Below are positions 20,561 to 30,690 of a DNA stretch of 64,000 nucleotides, in pieces. A program made the position numbers and the translations under genes. The stretch's first letter is position 1, and every line of letters begins with the position of its first letter. The DNA is from Ascarosepion bandense (lineage: Eukaryota > Mollusca > Cephalopoda > Sepiida > Sepiidae). The notes beneath the pieces are model-generated. The model had not been told where the DNA came from and did no database searches. It saw only the letters and a program-made list of their open reading frames with translations. The DNA lies in NCBI GenBank assembly GCA_037127315.1, contig JBBBDQ010000420.1:4273001-4337000 (forward strand), given 5' to 3'.

Positions 20561-21334
20561 ATGAATCAGTTCATTGATGATAATAAAAAGCGTAACTGGC
20601 TCTTTCCACAACATTGTTTATGTTCTATTTTTTTTATGTAAAGCACTCTAATTACAACGACTGCTTACCTTAAAAATGTTATCACCCCATGAGATATTTC
20701 AATTATTCCAGTGGGAGCAAAGTTCAGTTACAGATACGCAAAGGTGGAAAGAACCGTAACAAAGCTACTATTGATGGATGGTTAATATTCACTATGTGCA
20801 AAAATACCTCCCACATTAACTCCCAGAAATACCTATATTTATATTGGTAAAGCATTAGCAAGATGAAGACGTCACTGCAACTATACTAAAGTCTTGTCAT
20901 AATAAGGCAGATAATTCTGGGAGGTATTTGTGTAAAGTATATCTGCCATACCCTATATTTTTAGCTGTATATGTCTCTCTCAAGCTCAGGTCACCGGCTA
21001 TGGGTGTAACCATACAATGAATGCCAACTGACAGCGCAAAGTTGTTTTCTCCAATTTTATACTGTCTAATTTTCAATTAAGTATGTAAATGTAGGTCAGG
21101 AATATGTAGAGATGTAACACTTTTCTATATCAATAGACATTTACTTTTTGCTTCCTATTTTCGACAAAAGTGTAAATCCCTTGCATTCTTTAATGAGCAT
21201 TGTGGAACATACAAATTAAAGGTAACTTGTATATATTTCATTTTTTTATTTTATCGAATGTTTTTTACTCTGTAATATAATTCCTATTTAAATTTCATTT
21301 TCTAGGCAATTACAAATTAATTCTTGCGTTTGAC
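20561..21334. other. no gene recognised
   Basis: AT-rich. A weak inverted similarity is visible between tacctcccacattaactccc (about 20806) and attctgggaggtatttgtg (about 20912). Confidence 0.4.
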
Positions 21335-21480
21335 AATAAACTACATCCGTCAGTACGGACTCTTATCGGAAGATTGGAGGGTTTGAGGAGTGCGAAACCA
21401 CCTGTTAATTGCTATTGTTCCCAGATTTACCATGACTTGGGCGGCAGCACCTGTTAGGGGATTCCAACTATGGGTAAAAA
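21335..21480 (+). repeat. repeat H, short copy
   Basis: gattggagg-tttgaggagtg, ttaattgctattgttccca and gcagcacctgttagg match 21700-21790, 25960-26060 and, reversed, 32840-32960. Confidence 0.6.
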
Positions 21481-21499
21481 AAAGCTGGTTTTAAAGATA

Positions 21500-21805
21500 A
21501 TTTTGTTTTAAGTTATTAACTTTGTAGAATTTGTAATATATCATAAATACGAATTGATTTATTTATTTCATGCAACAATCTCCATTTGGTGCTCCGAACA
21601 TATGTCCGTGCACCTGAACATCATTTTTCAAAGTATCAATTCCTGGGGTATGTGGAGCTTTCCATGTGGGTGGATAAACCACAACCGGTAGCTACGTCTC
21701 GGATCAGGAGATTGGAGGTTTTGAGGAGTGTGGAAACGCCTTTTAATTGCTGTTATTCCCAGGTCTACCAGATCTGGGGTAAGAGGACCTATTAAGACCC
21801 AGGCT
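21500..21805 (+). repeat. repeat H, long copy
   Basis: Aligns with 34370-34650 from ttattaactttgtagaat onward, through atgcaacaatctccatttgg and cctggggtatgtggagctt, to gattggaggttttgaggagt. No reading frame shared by the copies, and no tRNA-like boxes. Unclassified. Confidence 0.6.
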
Positions 21806-21982
21806 CTGCTATGAGAAAATAGGGAATCTACAAACAAAAATTAAAAGACTGGGAAAATATACGTATAAATCTTTATAGCAAATGCTGGCAATACATTTAA
21901 ATGTAAAAATTAAGACATGGCATTCATTGACAAAACTAATATAAAAAAAATTCTCTGTAATTAATCTCATAATTTTCTTATA

Positions 21983-22405
21983 ATCATTTCACCCCAAGCA
22001 AGGCAGTACTACCACTAACGCGCAGGGTGGGGTTACATAAGAGGAAAAAATTACAGGGGGTGTCGGAGAATTGGGAAGAAAAGGATGAGAACACTGGGAT
22101 GAAGAGAGTAGAATAGAAAGAGAGAAGAACATGATCCCGGGTTGTCAGGGAAAGAATGCGATTCAAGAAGATAAGAGTTGGCAGTTTACGTTGCATTTAA
22201 TTTCTTGGAGATTGTAGCTGAAAGGAAATAAGTATATGGCAGGGAATTCCACAGGCAGGAAGTGTGAGAAAAGAGGCTATTAGAGTAGAAGATGCGGATA
22301 TATTTGATTGGTTTCACTGTAAAAGGGTAGGACGTAGTTGCTCGAGTAAATTCATGCGGAGAGGGTACCAGGGAGATAAGCTCATTGGAGCAGAAACTGT
22401 GAATT
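21983..22405 (-). mobile_element. LINE-J 3' region, antisense
   Basis: Starts (plus view) with atcatttcaccccaagcaag, the reverse of the LINE-J tail, continues through the 3' UTR, then into the last RT codons: the reverse complement near 22190-22330 has the same coding blocks as 60450-60600 (FTVKPIK, SLPYTYF-like) with frameshifts. Confidence 0.7.
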
Positions 22406-22667
22406 GATTATAAAGTTTGAATTTTAATTTAGATTTTAAAATTAAATAATCCATACGAGTTGGCATACTGCTAAAAATAGCAGCCAAAACAAATATTAGA
22501 TAATAATTTATTTTTTATATAACTTTAATCAAAGAAACTCGTTTTTGTGACGCACATGTACGATTTAGCGTAAAATTAGTGTAACAACGTAAATTTTCAA
22601 TGAAATAGTTGAATAACTTATATGTTAATGTGCTAGAAATATTCTAACCCGATTAACAAGTCGGTAG

Positions 22668-22668
<1 letters not shown>
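22406..22668. other. no gene recognised
   Basis: AT-rich, nothing seen. Confidence 0.4.
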
Positions 22669-22719
<51 letters not shown>

Positions 22720-22732
22720 ATGTATGTATCTA

Positions 22733-22780
<48 letters not shown>
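22669..22780 (+). repeat. (TA)n followed by (TG)n
   Basis: TA at about 22669-22714, a short transition, then TG at about 22738-22780. Another TG tract lies at 22991-23022. Confidence 0.95.
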
Positions 22781-22781
<1 letters not shown>

Positions 22782-23030
22782 ACGCGCGCAAATACGATTA
22801 AAGAAAACAGATATGTAAAATGAATATATACATATGTTTCTTAATGTGGTTATCTATTACTTGCTTGGGAAGTAGGAAATTCCATCCTGGTCTTCTCCTT
22901 AACACTTTCATTAACATAATAAAAGCCGATGAGGCTTAAAATATTATATTTGATCAGGTCATGAGAATTATGCATACAATTGACAGCTAAATGTGTGTGT
23001 GTGTGTGTGCGTGTGTGTGTGTCTATCTGT

Positions 23031-23511
23031 CTGTTTGTGTGTGCCTATATGTGCGTTCTAAATTTTGCGTGTGGTACATATTTTATCAGGCAACCCACAC
23101 GAAAATCTTAAGTCAGCAGGTGCAAGTATATTCTTATATTACAGATGAGGCATCTATGTCATATTTAATTTCAAGGCAAGAAGAATCCTGGAAAAAATCT
23201 CATGGAGCACGTCTTTTGTACACCTGCAACGGAAGTGTAGTATAAAACTTTAAATGTATCTGCTTTTGTGAGTCACCAACCATTAAATCCTTTTATCTTT
23301 TGTTATAAGTAATGAGTTGTTTACATAAGCCATGATATTATAGGTAGAATTTGGCATACAAATACATTCGCTTTTATTATTATATATAAACTAATATATC
23401 ATATAGCAGACGGAACTATATATATATATATTGAAGTTAACACCCAGAGGCTTCTTCTCTGATACTGAGTCCTCTAATCCGTAAATAAAGCATTCTTAAA
23501 ATTAATTTTTA

Positions 23512-23545
<34 letters not shown>

Positions 23546-23600
23546 CATTTTTAAACGAGTTATTTCGCTACCCAGTTTTTTTTTTTATTAAAGAATCAAT
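23031..23600. other. no gene recognised; small (TA)n tracts
   Basis: (TA)n at about 23418-23431 and 23515-23541. A segment around 23430-23480 resembles a repeat edge next to TA, but no partner was found. Confidence 0.4.
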
Positions 23601-23611
23601 GTATATATGTA

Positions 23612-24515
23612 TATATATATGGATTTCAATCAACATAATTTCATGTGCATTATTTAAAAATATCTGGGCCTAGGTTACCTTTCGGCCAACGCTTTGTCAG
23701 GGACCAGTCGTTGGCAACTTTAACTATATCTGATCGATTAGGAAAGAATTATGAGAGGTAGTACTGGAACCTGCTTAAAATTACGAATATTGTAAATGTG
23801 TAAAATTAAGAAAAAAATTACGATTAAAATACGTCAGGAAAGAAAAATGATCCATTGGAGCATAAAAAGGAAAAAATAAAGCTCACATATATCCTAATAA
23901 ATGTAAGGATCTTATAAAGTTCTCTTTCTGCTTGCACAGTACAGGCTGAAATAATTTTAAGCATCAAGCTTCCAAAATTAATAAGTTGTGTTTTGATCTA
24001 CCTGCATGCAAAATGAAAAAGGAGTCAGTCGAAAAACGAGACGAGCATGATTCATTATCTAACAGGTGTTGTCCATTTGAAGACTCGTGCATTGATTGTG
24101 ACACACGAGTATGATCACATAAATTTAATTTAATATACCTAGGAATAAGTTGGCTTATTCTCGACTCTGACCTAAGATTCGTCCGTCCTATGTATTTAGC
24201 TTCACACTGACAATTGAATTTATAAACAAGAAAGCTTTTACTATGATAGGGTAGACTTTCTTTAGAAAATTAAGATAGCATCGAATTTATTTATGTATTT
24301 TCAATCGTAAATTATCTTCCTTAATTTTACGTATTTAAATATTCATAATTTTAAGCGTGTTCCAGTACTACCTCTCGTCATTCTTTCCTAATCAATCAGA
24401 TATAGTTAAAGTTGCCAACGACTGGTTCCTGGGGAAGCGTTGGCCGAAAAGCAACCTATGACCAGATATTTAAAAAGAATAAAATAAACATGAAATTATG
24501 TTTATTTAAATCCAT
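23612..24515 (-). mobile_element. Penelope-like element with inverted terminal arms
   Basis: The arms 23619-23838 and 24292-24512 are reverse complements over about 220 bases: atttcggccaacgctt-type block, ccagtcgttggcaactttaa and gaggtagtactggaac are clear in both. Between them lies a GIY-YIG endonuclease remnant on the minus strand. Inverted or tandem terminal repeats (pLTRs) around an RT/GIY-YIG body are typical of Penelope-like elements; here the RT is gone. Confidence 0.65.
24035..24232 (-). pseudogene. GIY-YIG endonuclease remnant of the PLE
   Basis: Reverse complement reads VYKFNCQCEAKYIGRTNLRS with the YIGR box at 24194-24183 and the downstream RISQLIPRYIKLN block. The C-x-C pair before YIG and the arginine after it (GRTNLRSESRI) are as in PLE endonucleases. 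The frame continues toward 24035 with weaker match. The C-terminal catalytic glutamate region is not identifiable. Not functional. Confidence 0.65.
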
Positions 24516-24541
24516 ATTCCTGTTCTGTGGTATCAAGTCTT

Positions 24542-24543
<2 letters not shown>

Positions 24544-24604
<61 letters not shown>
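24544..24604 (+). repeat. (TA)n microsatellite
   Basis: About 60 bases of TA adjoining the PLE. Smaller TA tract at 24891-24921. Confidence 0.97.
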
Positions 24605-24608
<4 letters not shown>

Positions 24609-24888
24609 ATAAAGGTAGACTCGACACATCAACAATTCATAATCATAATTAATTTCTATGAGCTAAATTAGCTCATTTCATCAAACCACCCTATATTCGT
24701 TCAATTCCGTACAAATATTTTCACGGAATAAACATTTCTTTTAAATGAAATGGAAAACACGTAAAAAGATTTAAAAATATGTATCATATTGCTCTGGATA
24801 ACATCCACTGAGCTCTCTATAAAGATACAACGCCTAATATTTTATATTAAAAATATCTTGTTGTATTATTGTCGCTGTTCACGGACTT

Positions 24889-24924
<36 letters not shown>

Positions 24925-25008
24925 CATATATATCCAAGTATTGTTGGAATAATATTCCTTGTCAAAAGAAAGACTATTTTTAAGAAAGTGCTCAATACAA
25001 AAGTAGAG
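24605..25008. other. no gene recognised
   Basis: Apart from the TA tract at 24891-24921, nothing was assigned. A gtgctcaatac motif near 24988 recurs near 35730. Confidence 0.4.
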
Positions 25009-25011
25009 CTA

Positions 25012-25207
25012 ATAATATTATTTATTCATGAATTATAACATGGATATGTTACAATATCACTACAAAAGTAGCCATTTTGTTTCAACACTTTTGTGTCTTT
25101 TCAAGTGATGTGATGGTTCTTAAATGAATCACTAGAAAAGACACAAAACTACTTTTGTAGTGATATTGTAACATATCCATGTTATAATTTATGAATAAAT
25201 AATAATA
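25012..25207. repeat. foldback repeat with a 17-base insertion in one arm
   Basis: Left arm 25012-25110 and right arm 25127-25207 are nearly perfect reverse complements (ttataacatggatatgttac, aatatcactacaaaagtag, ttttgtgtcttttc). The left arm alone carries an extra ccattttgtttcaacac at about 25071-25087. Coding frames in it are incidental. Confidence 0.85.
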
Positions 25208-25354
25208 CATACATATATATATATCCTGATTTTCTTCATTTTGATATGGAACTGTGTTACTGAAGAGACGTGAATTCTCTCTTAGGGATTTCATGTTGAA
25301 ATGTTCATTCAACATTTTTGAATTTTGAAAAATTACTTTAATATATATATATAG

Positions 25355-25401
25355 TGACGTAAATAAACACATGAAACTCCGAATAGTGCCATAGACGTAG
25401 G

Positions 25402-25412
<11 letters not shown>
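25355..25412 (-). repeat. repeat I end next to (TA)n
   Basis: cactattcggagtttcatg on the minus strand with tatcctacgtctatggca directly at a (TA)n tract. The same junction occurs at 39172, 39765 and 61545. Confidence 0.6.

Positions 25413-25452
<40 letters not shown>
25404..25452 (+). repeat. (TA)n microsatellite
   Basis: About 48 bases of TA. Confidence 0.97.
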
Positions 25453-25454
<2 letters not shown>

Positions 25455-25894
25455 ATTTAATATTTATAAAATAAATGTAAAAACGCTTATAAAATATCAA
25501 AGTTAGTATTAAAACTAAAATTTCATCAACAAACAAAACAGTATTTGACACCAGCACAAACATGCTAAACTTCTTTAATAACTAAGACAACTAATTACTA
25601 ATGCTTAAACACCCCCAGCATTAATAAACCTGTCTGACACAACTGCTTCTATACCCAGTCTCATCAAAGCAGACAATCTAAAATTTAAATGTATGCAGTG
25701 TGTAATTAGTCGCCATTTTTATTCTTAACTTCTCACATTTGCGTTGTTTGTTTTTTCGATAATGCACAGTCAGTATAGTAGGGTCATTTGGGCAATGTCT
25801 GTGGGAAAAAGAGCAATATCAAACAATTCATTTCGCCAGAAGTTTAAAAATGGCACTTTGTACTGCTGTGCATTTGTATCGGCAGCCCCAGTAC
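25453..25894. other. no gene recognised
   Basis: AT-rich, nothing assigned. Confidence 0.4.
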
Positions 25895-26305
25895 AAGCAT
25901 TTCAGGGTATTTAGTGGTCCTGGTTATGACAATAAACAGCATCCGACAGCAAGATCACTGATTGGGAGGTTGTGAGGATCATGGAAACACCTTTTAATTG
26001 CTGTTGTTCTTAGGTCTACCCTGACCTCTAGTGGTAGCACCTGTTAGGGTCCTAACTATGGGCAAAGTGTTAATCCCCAAAATGGGGTCAAAACACTATG
26101 AAAGTATAGAAATACACTTTTAATAGAAATGTATATATAGAAAAATATACATTTTTGAAGGAAAAATATTACCAACAATACATTTTTGAAGAAAAAATTA
26201 TTACCATAACACATTTTTGAAGGAATAAAGTAAAAAAAGGATTATTGCCATAATACATTTTTGAAGCAAAAAAAATGATTACCAGCAATACATTTTTAAG
26301 ACAAA
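25895..26305 (+). repeat. repeat H copy with internal minisatellite
   Basis: Repeat H core at 25960-26060, then ggggtcaaaacactatgaaa and about five imperfect units of a 35-50-base motif beginning acatttttgaag (26148-26305). The antisense copy at 32655-32985 carries the same order but fewer units. Confidence 0.6.
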
Positions 26306-26344
26306 ACTAGAAGACATCTTCAGTTTTCTAAAATAAAAAAATAA

Positions 26345-26498
26345 TAATGTTTCTAAAAATATCAAAATCTGACTAAATCAACCTTTTCCCTACAACCAAA
26401 CATTAAAAAAATATCTTAAAACCCCATCTTTTGGCATTAAATAACCAACAAAAGTTGATATGCCGTTAAACAAAGCTCAAACTTCAAACTCAAATTCA
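26345..26498 (+). repeat. repeat G copy
   Basis: Reverse complement of 30520-30690: tctga(c/t)aaaatcaac, accgaacattaaaa-type, gttgatatgccgttaaac and a ctcaaa-rich end. It runs straight into the transposase remnant at about 26499. Confidence 0.65.
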
Positions 26499-27035
26499 GG
26501 ATGTTTAGGTGTCAATATAAAGACAGTGCAGACGATTCGTAACGAGTTCGATGAATCTAATGGTGACTACGAAGGTATGGCAGCTCTGAAAACTCACTCT
26601 GCTCATTCTGATAAGAAAGAAACTCCCATTATTGCCGGAGGCTCCAAGCTAAACATGGCGACTTATATCAATTCCTCTGAGAAGGTAATGCTGCTCTGGT
26701 TCAAGAGGGTGGATGCTGAGAAACCCTATGTCTTTCAACAGGACACTGCATATTACCACGCGAGCAGGAGAACGCATTCATGACTATCAGGCAATTTTTG
26801 AAGTCATATCACCCATCAAATCTGGTTATGTAACTACCTAGACTGCAAAACTTGATGTGTGGGTCACAGTTGAGCGAAAGAACAATAAAACTTCTTGTAG
26901 CACCAAAGATGGACTGAAAGCAAGAATTATGGCAGCATTCAACAACTTAAACAAGGAGACCATCCAGAAGAGATGCAAGAGGTTCCGAAATCGTCTGGAG
27001 GCTGTGGTTGCAACGAATGGCAATTTTATTGAATA
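26499..27035 (+). pseudogene. mariner/Tc-type transposase remnant
   Basis: N-terminal helix-turn-helix block CLGVNIKTVQTIRNEFDESN and DYEGMAA (about 26499-26585), then an internal deletion of the central region with the first catalytic aspartate, then YVFQQDTAYYHASRRT (about 26727-26776), where the QQD holds the second catalytic Asp. Downstream frameshifted blocks KARIMAAF-like and RFR-RLEAVV complete the C-terminus near 27035. From memory this resembles the transposase type with QQDSAPCHTSRRT common in molluscs and crustaceans. Dead by deletion and stops. Confidence 0.75.
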
Positions 27036-27162
27036 AATTTACTTAATGTTTCAAGATAGTTTTCTGTAATTTTGGTAAATATATCTGTTAAATTGAGATA
27101 TCAGTGTTATTTCCATGTTTACATAATTTAAATCCGTCGCAGACACACATGTGTATATATAT
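27036..27162. other. short AT-rich spacer
   Basis: Nothing recognised. Confidence 0.4.
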
Positions 27163-27514
27163 TGTCGTGGACCCGGTTAAGAAGTCCAGCAAGAAAATAA
27201 TACAACAAAAACCAAAATAGGAAATAACGATATATATACATAGCAATATACAAGACGTGGAAATATGTTAGTAGAACGAATAAATAGTGGTTAGGAAGTA
27301 ATACTATAACTGGGACTCGCAATAATCGTACGGTAGCAGTCTTGTCTATCTCTGCCTATCGGTCTCCGCTGATTTACTTATGCTGATCTCCTGCGGATCT
27401 CTCACTCTCTGAGCTCTTGATCACTTGATCTCTGATTTCTGCCCTCCTCTTGTGAAGGGAAGTATATGTAGTTGTAGGAAGAGTTCAATCCGTTGTAATG
27501 GGTGATGCCACCAT

Positions 27515-27518
<4 letters not shown>
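27163..27518. mobile_element. candidate solo LTR in a (TA)n tract
   Basis: A 356-base block with richer base composition begins TGTCGTGG and ends CCATGACA, so the ends are TG...CA with 7 of 8 bases inverted-complementary. Both flanks are TATAT, which fits a 5-base target duplication but is uninformative in TA repeats. No primer-binding site, polypurine tract or gag-pol lies next to it, hence 'solo'. Strand not determined. Confidence 0.5.

Positions 27519-27560
<42 letters not shown>
27519..27560 (+). repeat. (TA)n microsatellite
   Basis: About 42 bases separating the candidate LTR and the Tc1-like element. Confidence 0.97.
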
Positions 27561-27561
<1 letters not shown>

Positions 27562-29127
27562 TTCTGATCAAATATTTAAGACCACTTAAAAATCTTTAAA
27601 AAGAATTTTTTTTTTTTACAGATAGATTTTAAACTCCTACCACTTAAGGTTACCAATACTACAATCTAAAAGGTTATGGAAATAAAAAGCTACATTCCAA
27701 ACATTTTATTTAGAAATTTACATTTTTATAAAATGAGGCAATTTAAGCATGATCGAAATTATAAGACCAGGGGTATAAATTGTTAGATCTATGGTAATTC
27801 CAATGTTTTTAGTTCAGTTAGAGATTAGCAATCACTGTGTAACCATGTTACCATGCCTAAAGTAAGCAAACTTACCAAAGTTGAACGTTCTTGAATTCTA
27901 GAATTCCATACGCAAGGTTTGTCACAGCGGGCAATCGTAGCTAAGGTAAATCGCAGTAAAACTGTGATTTACAACTTTCTAAAGAACAGTGAGAATTATG
28001 GAAAAGCAAAATCCTCTGTTAGGCCCCCCAAAATTTCTCCTGCATTGAGTGAGAGAATAAGACAGGTTGTTATGAACGAGGGGGGGACTTTCTTCTAGTC
28101 AAATTAAGGCAGTCACAGATGCTGATTGCAGTCCCGTAACCATCAGACGACACTTACGACAAAAAGGCATGGTAAATAAAAAGCGTAAACAAATTCTTCG
28201 GCTGCTTCCACGTCAGAAGGTGGACCGCTTAAAGTTTGGTTGTGAATACCAAACGTGGGACGTTGAGAAGTCGAAGAAAGTCCTGTTTTCTGATGAGAAA
28301 AAATTCAATCTCGATGGTCCTGATGGCTTCCAACAATATTGGCATAACAGAAACATGCATCCTAAAATTTTCCCCGCACGTCATAGTGGTGGAGGGTCCC
28401 TAATGGCATGGGGTGCCTTTTCTTACAGAGGGACGATGGAGCTCCAGGTGATGCAGGGTCGTCAGAGAGCGGCTGGTTGTGTTAACATGCTACAAAAAGC
28501 ATCTTTGATGACGGAGGGACATCGTTTGTGTGTGGATGGATGGTTATTCCAGCAGAATAATGCTGCAATCCACGCTGCAAGACGGACCTTGACCTTTCTA
28601 CAAGAAAATGGGTTCATCTCTTGGGACATCCTGCATGCTCACCAGACTTGAACCCAATTGAAAATGTTTGAGGATGGATGACAAGAGATGTTTATCGAGA
28701 TGGCAAACAATATTCAACAAAAAATGAACTTCGTGAAGCCATCTTCAGAAGCTGGAGCAACATCCCGCGCACCTTAATGGAAACGCTTATTTCTAGCATG
28801 CCCGACAGAATTTTTGAAGTCATCAAAAACAGTGGAGGTAGAACTCATTATTAAATTTGGTTGTTGAATGTTTTCATACACTTTTCATACACTTTCTGTA
28901 CAATGTCGTAGAATTTTTTTCTCTGGTCTTATAATTTTAATAATGTGTAAATCGCATCATTTTATAAAAATGTAAATTTCTAAATAAAATATTTGTAATA
29001 TAGCTTTTTGTCTCCATAACCTTTTAGATTGTAGTATTAGTAACCTTAATTGAGAGGAGTTTAAAATCTATCCGTAAAAAAATACTTCTTTTTAAAGATT
29101 TTTAAGTGGTCTTAAAATTTTGATCAG

Positions 29128-29130
<3 letters not shown>
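27561..29130 (+). mobile_element. Tc1-like DNA transposon, full length, inactivated
   Basis: About 1.57 kb with long terminal inverted repeats (27561-27790 and about 28900-29130), each starting near ctgatcaaa-tttaagacca and extending through gtctt/ttataa and aatttacatttttataaaat. Both ends abut (TA)n, consistent with TA target duplication. One transposase reading frame of family length lies between them. Confidence 0.9.
27853..28854 (+). pseudogene. Tc1/Tc3-like transposase, inactivated
   Basis: Cut-and-paste transposase, 1002 bases from MPKVSKLTKVERS to a TAA, as expected for a roughly 335-residue enzyme. A TGA at 27892 stops it after 13 codons, and a frameshift falls near 28080-28100. The intact middle (28169-28651) holds [12 protein letters not shown] with the first catalytic Asp at 28292-28294 and the WHNR block. 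The second catalytic Asp is changed to Asn (QQNNAAIH, codon 28556-28558). The third residue, Glu of SPDLNPIEN (28660-28662), is one base out of frame, and a TGA follows at the usual VWGWM block. The N-terminus has two helix-turn-helix parts (LSQRAIVAKVNRS and the later [12 protein letters not shown]). Several independent lesions mean long inactivity. Confidence 0.9.

Positions 29131-29170
<40 letters not shown>
29131..29170 (+). repeat. (TA)n microsatellite
   Basis: Right flank of the Tc1-like element. Confidence 0.97.
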
Positions 29171-29171
<1 letters not shown>

Positions 29172-29413
29172 CTATTAACTATAGCAACAACAATACCAAT
29201 AGTAAAACTAGTATTAATCAAGCTATAATTTAAATCGTCTTGTATAACCCACCGAGAACGAACTCGGAGGGAAAAGAAGGGGAAGTAAAAAAAGAAACAA
29301 ACGAAGTACATGAACAAAAAGTCAAGCACTCGTAAGAAGAAAGAAAAAAAAAACAAGACAAAAACCCTAAGACTAAAGCTCTCAATACCAAAGTAGAGCA
29401 AACAAAGATGGAA
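29171..29413. other. purine-rich spacer, no gene
   Basis: A/G-rich (29265-29400); nothing recognised. Confidence 0.4.
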
Positions 29414-29533
29414 ATCTAAGCAAGAGCCAACAACCGACCACGGTTTCGCCTAACGGCTGGTCAGGGAAATTAGCCAATTTCCTTGACGAGCCGTTAGGCA
29501 AAACCGTGGTCGGTTGTTGGCTCTTGCTTAGAT
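29414..29533. repeat. 58-base inverted repeat (hairpin) with 4-base loop
   Basis: Arms 29414-29471 and 29476-29533 pair almost perfectly; shared sequence includes aagcaagagccaacaaccga and ccacggttt-gcctaacggct. The loop is agcc. The gtcaggg and 'cc-aacg' pattern resembles the arm sequence of the PLE at 23690-23720, so it may be a PLE terminal repeat pair without a body (inference). Confidence 0.9.
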
Positions 29534-29548
29534 CTCTCTCTCTCTTTC

Positions 29549-29590
<42 letters not shown>

Positions 29591-29591
29591 C
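29534..29591. repeat. palindromic (CT)n(TA)n(GA)n tract
   Basis: CT, then TA, then GA repeats in order, which is its own reverse complement. It sits directly against the hairpin. Confidence 0.95.
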
Positions 29592-29629
29592 TGGCTGCTC
29601 GTATTCGAGTATTCTTTTATATAAGGATG

Positions 29630-29815
29630 GCCAGCCAGTTCTTTTTGCATACTCCTGCTCAGGTACATTTGTTCAACCTTCACAGAGCCCACTTATGATT
29701 TATACTTCAACTATGATGAACGGAACTCAGTTTGTGGGAAAGAGTGCGAATTATGGCGTGATTAACAGTCTGAACAAACTCACAATCACTAGCAGACTCA
29801 TCTTCGGCTTATAAA
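29630..29815 (+). repeat. repeat J copy 1
   Basis: gctcaggtacatttgttcaa, ttatacttcaactatgatga and aacagtctgaacaa match 54870-55065 in the same order. Unclassified, no frame conserved. Confidence 0.6.
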
Positions 29816-30519
29816 AAAGTTCACTCACACGGTTCGAATCAACCCCTGGTATGGTTTTCAGGTACTTTCCAAAGTTGTCGCGTGCTGAGATCCATCCCCT
29901 ATACACACAATATCAATAAATCACGTTCTTGGTAAATTGAACATGGTGACATTCGAACTCGGGACTCATGGTCGGAAAGCGTATGTTGTATTATATAGAT
30001 AATAAGCATGTCGTTCCAAAATTTAAAAAAATAAATGGGTGTGCCTAAATTATAAGATAAAATTAAGTGAATGCAGGAGCAGAAATCATGCAATAAATAT
30101 TAAAAATTCCCCCATAAATCAATACACTCTAAAACATTTTTATAGTACAATATAAATTAATACATTATAAATGTAATAATACACTAATAAAAGAAATATA
30201 AAATTATAAATACCGTTTAAATATCGCTGAAATATTCGGTTTTTTTTGGGTTTTTTTTTATTTAGCTTGTTGTTATTGATGAGACTGATAACACTGAGTT
30301 TTATAAAATTTTCTATATACAAAAACATATATAACTATTGTAGAAGATAATGTTTAGGGTTAAAAAAAAGAAAAGAAAAGTGAATTATTGTGATTCATTC
30401 TGAAAATCAATGGCACTAATAATTTTAAATGAATGATACGGCTCAGCTTAATAGCATTGTTTTTGATTGAAAACAAATTTGATTATTTCTCCTTTTCAAA
30501 AAAGGAGATTGTACTATGT
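29816..30519. other. no gene assigned; possible tRNA-like SINE fragment
   Basis: The minus strand near 29930-29975 has ccgagttcgaatgtcacc, a plausible B box, with accatgag upstream, but a matching A box and a second copy were not found. Confidence 0.3.
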
Positions 30520-30690
30520 GTTCAAACCCCACACCCTATAGTTTGAATTTTGAATTTGAGTTTTGTTTAACGCCATATCAACCTCTGTAGATTATTTAAT
30601 CCCAAAAAGGTGGGGTCTTAAGAATTTTTTTTTAATGTTCGGTTATAGTGAGAAAGTTGATTTTGTCAGATTTTAATGTAGGTACCTCCA
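30520..30690 (-). repeat. repeat G copy, antisense
   Basis: Reverse complement of 26345-26498 over about 150 bases. It directly continues repeat F (30670-31960). Confidence 0.65.

Noticed and set aside
29930..29975. tRNA-like B box on the minus strand
   Set aside because: No A box at the right distance and no cloverleaf that I could draw, so not called a tRNA or SINE.
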